Assembly: GCF_051014685.1 (NCBI RefSeq)
Contig: NC_135052.1
Coordinates: 7,593,105 to 7,657,104, forward strand
Direction: 5' to 3'
DNA: 64,000 nucleotides
Source: Ptiloglossa arizonensis
Lineage: Eukaryota > Arthropoda > Insecta > Hymenoptera > Colletidae
Both the position numbers and the translations under genes were made by a program. This document shows, in pieces, positions 54,259 to 64,000 of the stretch; position 1 is the stretch's first letter, and each line of letters begins with the position of its first letter. The notes beneath the pieces are model-generated. The model was not told the origin of the DNA, searched no databases, and saw only the letters and a list, made by a program, of their open reading frames with translations.

Positions 54259-56952
54259 CACTCTAACATTTCTTCACGCGATGAAAATGCTTAAAACGAT
54301 TAAAGTCTAAAGTATACAGGATGTTTTAGAATCATCGATATAAGCATAACTGGCCAGTAAAGCTTGATGGCATGAATAATAGTATCGTAATAAAAATGTG
54401 TTCAAGAATTAATTTTAATGTTTCATAGATATAAAATATTTGTCTTGTAAAAAGGAAATATCATTTGGATCAAAGTTTTTAATTGTAAAAGGTATAAAAC
54501 TAGATTAATTGTCGTGATATAAATCTGAACACGTTGTCAATACTTGTTAATTATTTTCTACATTATCGAGCGTCTATGCAGACAGCCAAGTATTATAATA
54601 GTTTACTCCACGATAAAAAGATAGGATGTTTCTTGATTTTTACTGTTTCTCAAAAAAATTTAATATTCAAAGATTCTTTATATCCTGCATAAAAGCTATC
54701 CTTCGTTAAAAACACGAGAAAAAAAAGTCTTCCGCTATTTACGTTATTTTCCGATATTTAATCTGCTTACAGTATTTTCTTTATGTAAGAAAATCGAATT
54801 TGCGCAAGATACAGTTAACATGGTGCAAGTAGTTGAAGTGGTAAGGATAACTTTGTGGCAACTTCTCGGGCAAAAATAGTGACAACTTCTCGAGAAATAC
54901 TATACTACCTCGTTATATTGCTTCTACCAGTACCTACTAGTATATAGGCGGGTGACACGGGAGTAGTAGAGAAGCTCAGCGTCTTTATCGCCAACGTTCT
55001 CATATCGACGTTTTCCAACCAAAGATGGTTTTGCAACAATTCATAGATGTTTTGCAAGAAATAGATTATTATTATTTGTAACTGTGAATACAGATCTGTC
55101 CAGGTTTGTCCGAGTATCTGAAAACGAAGAACAAATGTTTTATATGATTTAAAGAGACCTAGAAACATCTGTGCAACAAATTCCTGACTAATATGGTAAT
55201 TGTTCTTTCACGACAAAGGATATAAAGATTTTTGTTTAAATAACGTGTTTCGCGTATCGCGTACAACGAATGCAAGGTTCTTTCTGCATTTTATTATCCT
55301 CAACGCCCCTATTGTGTCTCGTGTATGGTATCTGCAGAAGTGCGTGATACCCAATTTTGAACACTACGAATATTTTATCAATGAAACAAAGCTTTTTTAT
55401 GAAATCGTACGATAATCGGCTGAAAAAACGAAAACCCATACAGTGTCCTTGAACTAACACATCGATAACAATTTTCGTAGAATGCTTGAATTGACTTCAA
55501 AGCGTAATATCTAATTGTATCGAATATTTTGTTGTTTAGACCGAATAGAGTTACCCGATATTTACAAATACCGATTAACAATGTGAACGAATAGAATTTA
55601 TTCCGACAAGAAAATTTCATACTAGAAAAGTCTGAATGATAAAGTTATGCAGTGATAATATTTTAATATCTATAAAGTTTATAAAAGTTTATTACTTCAG
55701 TATTGTCTTAAACGTGTCATCCTCCTTAACAGTGTATATTATGTATATCGTACGTTTTTCATTTGTGTTTTTTTTTTTACTCTGAGTTAGAGTGTTAATT
55801 AGATATCAGTGTTTAAACTATAAAAACTTTACGAATACATTATAAAAAGTTATTGCGCAAATCGGAATTTGTCAGGAATTTTCAAACACGATCTTAAACC
55901 GATGCTTTTCTCTTTACTCGGCAATTCCCAGAAACAGCCATTTTGTATAGTCTTCCTTTGATCTAAAACTTTTAAGCGGTTATAATTTGCAAAGAAAGTA
56001 TTTGTAGAACTATGTACGTAGAACATTCTTTTCTTCGTACTCTTTTTCATTAGTATAATACGCTAAATGGTAAAATTTGAGTCAAATATTTTCTGAATAC
56101 TTTGCATTACATGCTGGAATTTTTACGATATTTTCTAAAAAGTTTGAACGATGCAAAGTAATCTTTTCGTTAAAATTTAGTACGTTAATAGAGTAAATTG
56201 TATTTTAAATGATTATTTTCCTTCAACCTTCCAAAATCAAGACAATTCATTTAGAACGATTAAACTACGATACGTACGAGTTGTTTCTTGACTACATCGT
56301 GATTGATGAGTGAGAAATGTTCTCAACAACGATCTAAGAGAATAACAGCGAATAGACGAAGCTAAGAAACGAAACTCGACCCTTATACATTCAGCGTGAT
56401 AAATACAGCGTTATTAATTTTGAACTGGTAGAGTCTAGTCGAACTATAAATGTAAAAATCGACAGCTTGAACCATTGTTAGCAGAGTAATTAGAAAAACG
56501 GTCAGCGTTAACGGACCGAAAAACAGTCGGTCCGCCATGATTGTATTCACTTTACACGATACGGGGAATAGTCCAGAAAATTTAAGATTTTAACCGAAGC
56601 TTTACTCAAAAACTTCAACTGTCTCTCACTTTTTATTCCCCGTACATCGCTTCCGCGTTATCATCACGTATTTCGCAATTCACGAAAACCGACAAGAACG
56701 AACTCTTTAAATGGAAACGAAAATTCAAACAGTGTTTGAATATTACACACCTAGAGTCCCTTTTCCGCGAAGGTTCGTTCCCAAGAAGAAAATAGAACGA
56801 TGGAATGGTATAGATAACGAAGGAAAATAAAAGGAAAAAGTTCCGTAGATAAGGATTTCTAACGGGTGTTATTGGTATTATATTTTCTGAGATATTTCAG
56901 GCTCCGACGGCTCGGAGTTCGTTACAATTGATACCGTTTCGAGGCTTTTCCG

Positions 56953-56990
56953 TATAAAACCGCGTCCTTTTTTGTATAAGGATACCAGCT
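56953..56990 (+). promoter_or_regulatory. dysf: Candidate TATA promoter for dysf
   Basis: A strong TATA word (GTATAAAAC, 56952-56960) stands in a CpG-rich block about 830 bp upstream of the dysf start codon. A start site would be expected near 56983-56990. No other TATA word of this quality is seen between here and 57782. Confidence 0.35.
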
Positions 56991-57781
56991 AGGCTTCGTC
57001 GGTAGTCGGACGATACACCGATCTTGAACGTTACAATCGAATTTCGTGTTTCGTTCTTACGAAAACGTATCGTCGAAAAAATGTCGATGTATCCTTCGAT
57101 GCAGATCGATAGAAAGATTTTTCGTTCTTATTCAGAAACGTCGTCAGCCACGGCGGTGTTCGCCGGAAGATGCGAACGATGCCTGAACGTAACATCGCAC
57201 GGCAAATGGTACCCTTGAAGCCCCGATCGTGGCGAACACCGAAAACTTCTCGAGGCGGGACTTTGCGCAAATGATTCGGGCAAAACCGCATCTGCAGGAA
57301 ACGTAACCAGTAGCGGGTGGTGGTGGCGAGGATGGCGATGATGGCGGTGGTAGAGGGACACGACTACTCGATCGTGACCATGGTAGTAGCACGGGGTAAA
57401 GGAGCGAGCAGGCGAAAAAGTGGAGAAAGGGAAATAAATGAGTGAGATAAATCGGGGGAGCGAGCGAGACCGCGGAATACAAATAGCGAAACGAGGAAGG
57501 GACAATCGTGGTTGTGGTACGCGGGCAGAGGACAGCGTTATTGGAGGAGGACGGAAAGGGAAGCGAAGGCGACGGTGGTGGAGGCAAAGGAGAAAAAGGG
57601 GGGCTGTGGAGGTGAGAAGTAGGAGAACCAGCCTCCGCCAGTATCCACGTGTTCAGTGTAGTAGCGCGTTATGACCCGGATGTTAGATCGTAGCTGTAGT
57701 TTTGCGAGAACCTGCCGACCCGGATATCTCGCTCGTCGTCTACAAGTGATCCGCTACTAATGTCCTCCTGGTCACCGAAAT

Positions 57782-60700
57782 ATGTTCAATCGGTAAGTAA
57801 AATGTCCGATCGCGTGATCGCCACTCGAAAGATACATTTTCCGTAGAGGACCGCTTATCTTTCGAGCATCGACGTCCGATCCGCAATTTCTACCCCTTTC
57901 GCAAGCGGCTCCAACAATGTCGCTCGGGCCTAGAGTGAACACATTCGACGGATTCGGTGAAATTTGAATCGTCACGTTCGACTCGTTACCGATCGGTGCA
58001 TATCAGTTAGAAACGAGAATCTCGTAAGTTCGTCTGTGCACGACGACGACGATGTTTTTTTTTTTTTTTAACGTCGCAACATCGAATATCCTCTTGATAA
58101 GTAATTCGTATAACCGATTTCGACCGTAGTCGTTTTCGCGATCGTAAGATGTAAGATCGAACACGATAACATCGATGGAGAGATTTGCTCGTTGGCTTAT
58201 CAATTTATATTGATCCGTATATTCGATATGCATCGGTGAAATGGGGGGTAAGTTTCCGTTTCCTCGAAACGGCACGATCACTTTGAATTTCGGATGGTAA
58301 CGAATACGATCGGGAGTTCGCTTTCGTTGGTGTCTTCGGTATCGATAACGCATCGTTCTAAAGTTAACGAAACCTGGATGCGACGAACGTTAATTTTGAC
58401 TAACAGACGTAGCCGTTTCGATAGGTATAGAGTATCGGTAACATCCGTGTGTGCTTGAAGGATAGATGCGAGCAAATCAACGAAAGGTGCCAGCAAACTT
58501 CGAAGGGACCTGATAAATGCCGAAATCGCCAACTTACGTGATTTACTGCCATTACCGCCCTCAACCCGCCAGAGACTTTCCCAGCTACAGCTTATGGCCT
58601 TGGTTTGCGTATTTCTTCGAAAAGCCAATTACTTCCAACAAGGTAAGCACGACGAGATCGATTTAATTAAGGACCGAAAGACACTTTCGAATTTGGAAAC
58701 TGACGCTTCCAGATCATCGTATCGATCTGGTACGTTCGAAATCGCGAAAATTTTTCTCCCGAATTCCACGTATCTTTCTTTTTCGTTTGCAATCGGTCGT
58801 CTTAACGTTTGAAATAACGTATAATTCCGAAACAGTCTTCTAATGTCCACGACCATCGTTTCCGGTTTCGGGAAGATTTTTCTTTTCTCGTTTTCTTCCA
58901 GACTAATTACTGTTGCAACTCTGTTACGTTGAATCTTACATATTGTAATTCCGTTGACCCGAGATTCTATACAAGTAGCGTTTCTGTTTCAGAGAAATAT
59001 ATAGACGAATACGTTAAGTGTGAATATTATTTGGAAATATCCGATTAAGTTTGCAACCGCTTCGGGAAAACGTGATATCGCTTTAAAAATGGTAAAAGAT
59101 ATCGTAAAAGTTTGAAAAATGTGTACCGCGCGATAATTGATTCAATTTAATGATGTTAATTCGGTAAATCTTCGGTAAATCTAACAGTGTGGTCCATTTC
59201 TAATTAACACATAAGTTACTTAAATCTTTCAACGCTTTCTAATTTTATAAAACTGCTCTTCAATATTTATGAAGCATTAGTGATACCTTCGTGATTTAAT
59301 TCCTTCTGAACAAGATAATTGGTTATGCTTTTTTTTCATTCCCGAATTTATATAATATACGTATATTACACCGAATAACAGATCTGCGAATATTTTAACA
59401 GGGATGTACGATAAAAATTAAAGTTAGAACGAATTATTATTTACAAATATTTATCCAAGTAATTTTGTATTGCCATCGATATTGACACGGAAAAGGGTAA
59501 TATAATGTTCAGAAGAACTGTATCTTGTATCAGTGTCTCCTTAAATTTTTATAAAAGTCTTAATAAATTTAACGATACGAAGAATTTGAGACATAATCGT
59601 ATAAAAGAACCGAACGTTTAGAAACGTAAAATTTATGCTTGGAACTTAATACATGAAAATCTTTTTCGCGCAACAAGCGTCATTTATGAAAGAAAGATCG
59701 TAAATCATTCCTAATGTATTACAGTGCATGAAATAAAATTTCGTGTGTTCTGATTGAAAACGTTAAACTTGTTAAGCTTTCGAATTAGAAAAACGTTCGA
59801 GAAAAGATTTGGAATTAAACAAGTTCTTCTTATTGTGTGTCATGTTATCAGTATCCACTTGTAAATTGCAATAAACTATAAATAATTAAAGTATAAGTTA
59901 AAAGATATAAAAGTACAAAATAAACTATTGCCAGATGTTTAATAGTAAACTAGTAAACGTAAACCATTTCTTAAAATTGTTTTTCTCTTACCTGTTGTTC
60001 GTGTATTATATTATATGATACAAAATTAATTTGCAATAAACATCTTCTTAAAAAAAAAAACTGTTATACTTGAAATGAAAGTGCAAATTAGATGTACACT
60101 TGTACTACAGTCTAACTATAACGTATTCTAACACAACGTTTAGATTTTATATACATACATATAACTTCCTGCGTAATCCATGCTTCTCAATGAAATGTAC
60201 TTATTACTAACTAGAACTACCGATACTAGATATTAATAAGATTTACTTTGATAGAGAATGATTCTTTTTCATACAAATTCGTGTGTAAAAATAAAAAGGA
60301 ATGAATATTTACTTGGATCTCCGTTCTTCTTGTTGATTCCAAGCATAGTTGGTATTCATGTCTGCAATAAAACAAAAATAATATTAATTCAACAATACTA
60401 GTTTTCATACATTAGTTGAATAATGGTAATTAATCAGTAATTGTTTCGATATTGTTCTAAAATCTAAAGCAACTTTCCTTAAGTACATTATACTTTTAAT
60501 ATGTTAAAATTTATTACAACGATGATTCTCAACGAGGTGCTTGTGTTTGAAAAATAAAACTTTGAAGAATGAGACGGTTCAAACATGTTGTCAGCTAGAT
60601 GTTGGAGACACCTTTTTCCTTTACGAATAAATTATTTTATTATTCTATTCTGTTTTCTTGTTTTGTTATACTTATAACACTTGAAGTGCAGGTGCATATT

Positions 60701-63700
60701 GGCAAATCAGAAAGAATCTTTGAAATCTGTCTCTTTCTTGAGATCATTACTTTATTCGCTTAGCTATTGCTTTGTTGCGAACAAAAATAATTGAATTACG
60801 ATACATATTAGGCAACGTTAAGGAACAAAAGTAAAAATGTAAACGCTTTTGCGTATATATAATACTTGGTGTACGGTGGACGCTGTACCTTTGTTTCATG
60901 GCGAGACGCTCGCTGTTTTAATTTTTACATTCACCGTCTACCAGTAGACTTGTACGTCACCGCAAAAGCCAATATCGAAATATCGGTAACGGTATTACTT
61001 ATTTGCAAAAGGTGGATAGCGGTTTTCGATAATAGTAATGAGAAAGTCATTATTACCGATTATTTCGGTAAATATTTCTGAAAGTTACCGCCTTTAATTA
61101 ATATTTTTAATTGTAAATGTAACTGTATTACAAATCTTTTCTCTAAAGTATATCCCAATCATGAATTAATTGAATACTAACGGTGTAACTTGAATTAAGT
61201 ACTATTTAGCTATTGCACGATATATATTCTTCGCAAGGGAAATGTTAAACTGTTTATGTTGATGAAGTGTATTTTTTAGTGACTTTCGTACGCTTTGATG
61301 TGTTCAATCCTTGCTTTCTATATGTAGATGACACAATTTGTTCTCGGTAGAAAATCGCGAACATTGATGAAATATGATGTTTCTTTTCCATCAGGATTAA
61401 AATACTAAGATATAAAATATGCCATATCAAAATTATGTAACAGGACACATAATTTACATAGAAATTCTGAAACGTGTCACATTTTTAATGTTTGGAATAT
61501 AATAGAATTTAATACAATAAAATTAGTATTGATTCCGATCAATAAACTACAACTGCATTCCTTATGAAACTGTACCACATGAAACCATTGTATTTTTATA
61601 ATTTTACAGTCACATCACTTTTTCATTACTTTAAAAATATCAATTTAACAGTACTTTACGAATATAAATTTCAGTGACATATCAATTTTATGAAACTTAC
61701 AAAACCTCGAACGCTTTAAAACATTCGCGAAGCTTTCAGGTATTTGTATACCTCTTTACATTCTGAATTCGAACTGCACCAAGTCTTGTGCATCGCGAAA
61801 TAATACTTCCTATCTACAATATCTTTTGCATCTTATACAGTTACACATAATATATGTACCTATCATACTGGGATCTTCCCAGTACCTGTAATTGCAATGA
61901 TTTTATGTTCGGATAAACTTTTACACAGCACTTGTCTCAAATATTTTACATCAGAATTCCTCGTAAATTGAAGTGATGAAATCACACGGTGTGTTAATTT
62001 ATAAACTGGTTGATTCGATCCGAACGAAATAAATTTCTCAAGAAATTGTTTTCGAATCTCGACTTTCCTCCCGAATATCGATCAAATTTCACGGCAATAA
62101 GGATTCCCGTGACAAGAATATTAAATAGTCGTTCGAGCATCAAAATCTTGGGGCATCTCCGTTGTGCAAGCGTAGAGTAATGTATAGGCAAAAGGTAGGG
62201 AGGTAGGCAAGGCAAGAAGGTAAGATCGGCGTACATTCAAACTCAGCGGAGTCTAAGCGCGAGTTCCGGGTGATCCGCTGACCTGTCGGCCTTTGCAACA
62301 ACACTCTCACGCTCCTGTAACCCATACTCCCTCTGTATCGTCTCTCCGCTCTCGGTCGTTCTTTCTTTCTCTCCTACATACTCATTGTTTCACAGTATTC
62401 GATACTATAGTCTCGTGTAGCGCCGTTTGTAAACGTTGCCATGCTGCATTAGCATACGCTTCTTTCCCTCTTCCCTTTCTTAGGTTTTTTTTTCCTTTCC
62501 TCGGGCCTTTCCTCGGGCCTTTCCCCGGGACAGGAGAAGAAAACGCGCACCCGAAACGAATTTTCGTTGCTTTCCGAGCCGACCCTGGTTGATTATGATT
62601 CTTCGATGACGATTTTAATCGACCGTATAAACACTTTAACATTGTAGTAAGAAATTTGAGTAACGCTTGGTCGTCCGGCATTGGCAGAGGGAATTTCGAG
62701 TAAGAAGTTACTCGTTTAGATCGTAAATATATACTTGGCGAAGGACCGAGTACGTTGAGTAAATATCAGTTTACGTTGATAATTTTTTCTTATTATTATC
62801 CTTTCATAAATTCTTCTATCAAAATTAAACTTGCAATCATTGTACATATTTAAGTAGAATACTAATAACAAATTTTTATCAAAATACAGCCACTCCATTA
62901 AAATTACAAATATCTTATCTATCTATGGTATACTCCATTCTTCAGTATTTTTTGACAAATTATAAATCAATTCACCCATTCTTGTTCTCCAATCTTGGAG
63001 GCATAATTTTGATAATAAATGTGTTAATAATTATAAATTAATTTTATACTGAATTTTTGTTTTGTAATTTATTTTTCTTGTTTTTCTTTTTTTTTTTCTG
63101 CTTAAATATAACACATTCCATAAGAGTCTTTTATTATTATTCCGATAAAGAGGATCTTATCGCAAGAATTTATGGGTTCAAAAGTTTATGGATAGTAAAA
63201 GCGGTAATAACAATAGGTTTACACCTATAATACTATCAACATTATTTTCATAGACCATTTTGAAACATTGCAATATTTTTATGTAGTAGTTTATTAGTCA
63301 TTTTTGCCTTTCTGCTACAAAACAGATTTGGTACATTTCATATGCATCTTATTCTATATTTACATCTTCTGTCTCGTATATAATCACATATTCACCTCAT
63401 CATAACTTATTTCATATGTAATAGCTTATCCTACATTTGTTATGTATCTATCTTTGCTTGGACTTATCATCATTATCAATGTACAAAATACATTGTATTA
63501 TAACGATTAAAATTTAGCAATTTGAAAAAGTTTAAGTTGATTTAAAATAATGCAATGATTATACTTTCTGTTTCAGCCTTGAAAAACTGTCCATCCGATT
63601 CTTCGAATATCCCGACTCCTAACATAGGATTTTCAAAAGTAATATTGTTTATCATCATATTGCATTGTATTTCTGACCGTTAATTACTACGGTACAAATA

Positions 63701-64000
63701 TTGGCCATACAATGCATGCAATTTTTCAGGCCATGTCCGGATTTATAATGATGATGACCCAGCAAGGAAAACTGTTGTATATATCAGAAAATGCAGCAGA
63801 ATATCTTGGACATTCTATGGTAAAGTAATTACAAAGAAGGAACGAAAGAACCATGTTAAAAAATCCATTATAAAAATAACACAAAATTTTGAATTAGCCT
63901 GAACTTTTTTCTGCAAAGCATATTTAAATAAATAAATTATTTGAGTATCTTAATACTAATATAAACGTTCTTTTATTATTTAGGATACAAAACATGGAAT
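57782..64000 (+). CDS. dysf: Dysfusion (NPAS4-like bHLH-PAS factor), 5' part, runs off window
   Basis: Exons seen: 57782-57792, 58473-58642 (or from 58461), 63577-63638, 63730-63822 and 63984 to the window end. The first coding exon gives only MFNR, and the bHLH exon continues [18 protein letters not shown], then [19 protein letters not shown] and [15 protein letters not shown]. This is the atypical bHLH of dysfusion/NPAS4 (human NPAS4 begins MYRSTKGASK). A linker ([21 protein letters not shown]) spans the 63577 exon, and the PAS-A domain opens with [18 protein letters not shown], where NPAS4 has LGHSM. The MFNR start is chosen because its phase-2 donor closes with the bHLH exon and the Met sits in the NPAS4-like position. 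Family knowledge: Dysfusion dimerises with Tango, drives tracheal fusion and leg-joint formation. A 4.9 kb intron separates bHLH and PAS exons. Confidence 0.92.
58643..63576 (+). other. dysf: 4.9 kb dysf intron
   Basis: The intron lies between the bHLH and the linker exon. It contains AT-rich DNA, a GC-rich block at about 62150-62720, and an exon-like 49-nt minus-strand segment at 60313-60361. No nested gene could be assembled. Confidence 0.7.
62495..62530. repeat. 12-bp tandem repeat in GC-rich intronic block
   Basis: Three units of CTTTCCTCGGGC (the third with two changes) lie in a CpG-rich block of the dysf intron. Confidence 0.85.

Larger units (their letters stand above)
51580..57781. 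other. 6.2 kb gap between CP190 and dysf
   Basis: The first part is CP190 3' UTR. The gap then holds an hAT-like non-autonomous element (51931-52608), a fold-back hairpin (about 54089-54258) and AT-rich DNA without coding potential. From about 56500 the DNA becomes markedly richer in GC and CpG, leading into the dysf promoter and 5' UTR. ORFs at 57128-57674 on both strands follow the base composition and show low-complexity residues only. Confidence 0.6.

Noticed and set aside
54860..54960. GAGGTAG word on the minus strand, the let-7 seed
   Set aside because: Flanking bases do not form a proper precursor hairpin and the mature sequence does not continue as let-7.
57128..57674. Overlapping ORFs of 78-147 residues on both strands
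   Set aside because: They arise from a GC-rich, low-stop stretch. Products are Arg, Ser, Pro or Gly-rich without any domain, and the region is better explained as dysf 5' UTR or promoter.
57760..57792. [11 protein letters not shown] as the dysf N-terminus
   Set aside because: The frame ends in phase 0 while every possible acceptor of the bHLH exon needs phase 1 or 2. The MFNR frame closes correctly.

Overview
The window reads as AT-rich insect nuclear DNA, most likely from a hymenopteran and perhaps a bee. Genes are split by short GT-AG introns. Every recognisable protein has an insect or metazoan homologue, and long AT-rich intergenic stretches carry TA microsatellites. There are no operons, no CRISPR array, no recognisable virus and no rRNA. 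I rebuilt gene models by joining exons by hand. The reading phase closes without a frameshift in all nine complete genes, including STAG up to its last resolved exon.

Layout, left to right. The minus strand carries slipper (slpr), a mixed-lineage kinase (SH3, kinase, leucine zipper, CRIB), at 318-5134. Divergent from it on the plus strand is pecanex (pcx, 2292 aa) at 6446-14824. Two small minus-strand genes follow: a mitochondrial thioredoxin (17707-18135) and TMEM218 (18657-19094). On the plus strand is mud, the insect NuMA homologue (22027-28627). It converges tail to tail with stromalin/STAG, a cohesin subunit on the minus strand (about 29624-36978). NECAP (37922-39276, plus) diverges from STAG. 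A minus-strand signal-peptide/TPR/membrane protein that I cannot name lies at 41183-43710. CP190 (BTB plus zinc fingers, insulator and centrosome protein) is at 48504-51579 on the plus strand. The right end holds the 5' part of dysfusion (dysf/NPAS4, bHLH-PAS), whose coding exons begin at 57782 and run off the window.

Three neighbours, mud, STAG and CP190, act in spindle, cohesin and centrosome/chromatin biology. CP190 and cohesin are both chromosome-architecture factors. slpr and pcx share a divergent promoter region but have unrelated roles (JNK signalling and Notch-related development). I see no evidence of a co-regulated pathway across the whole window.

Accessory structure sits mainly in the 51.6-57.7 kb gap: a roughly 680 bp element with hAT-like ends and a roughly 170 bp fold-back hairpin. 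The most interesting coding observations are a retained-intron membrane tail in mud, HPQSLE repeats tied to phase-0 exons in pcx, a CDPC active site in the thioredoxin, an unlisted 30-nt splice-flanked cassette at the left edge, and a four-codon first coding exon with an overlapping upstream ORF in dysf. No previously undescribed defence or mobile system is evident.
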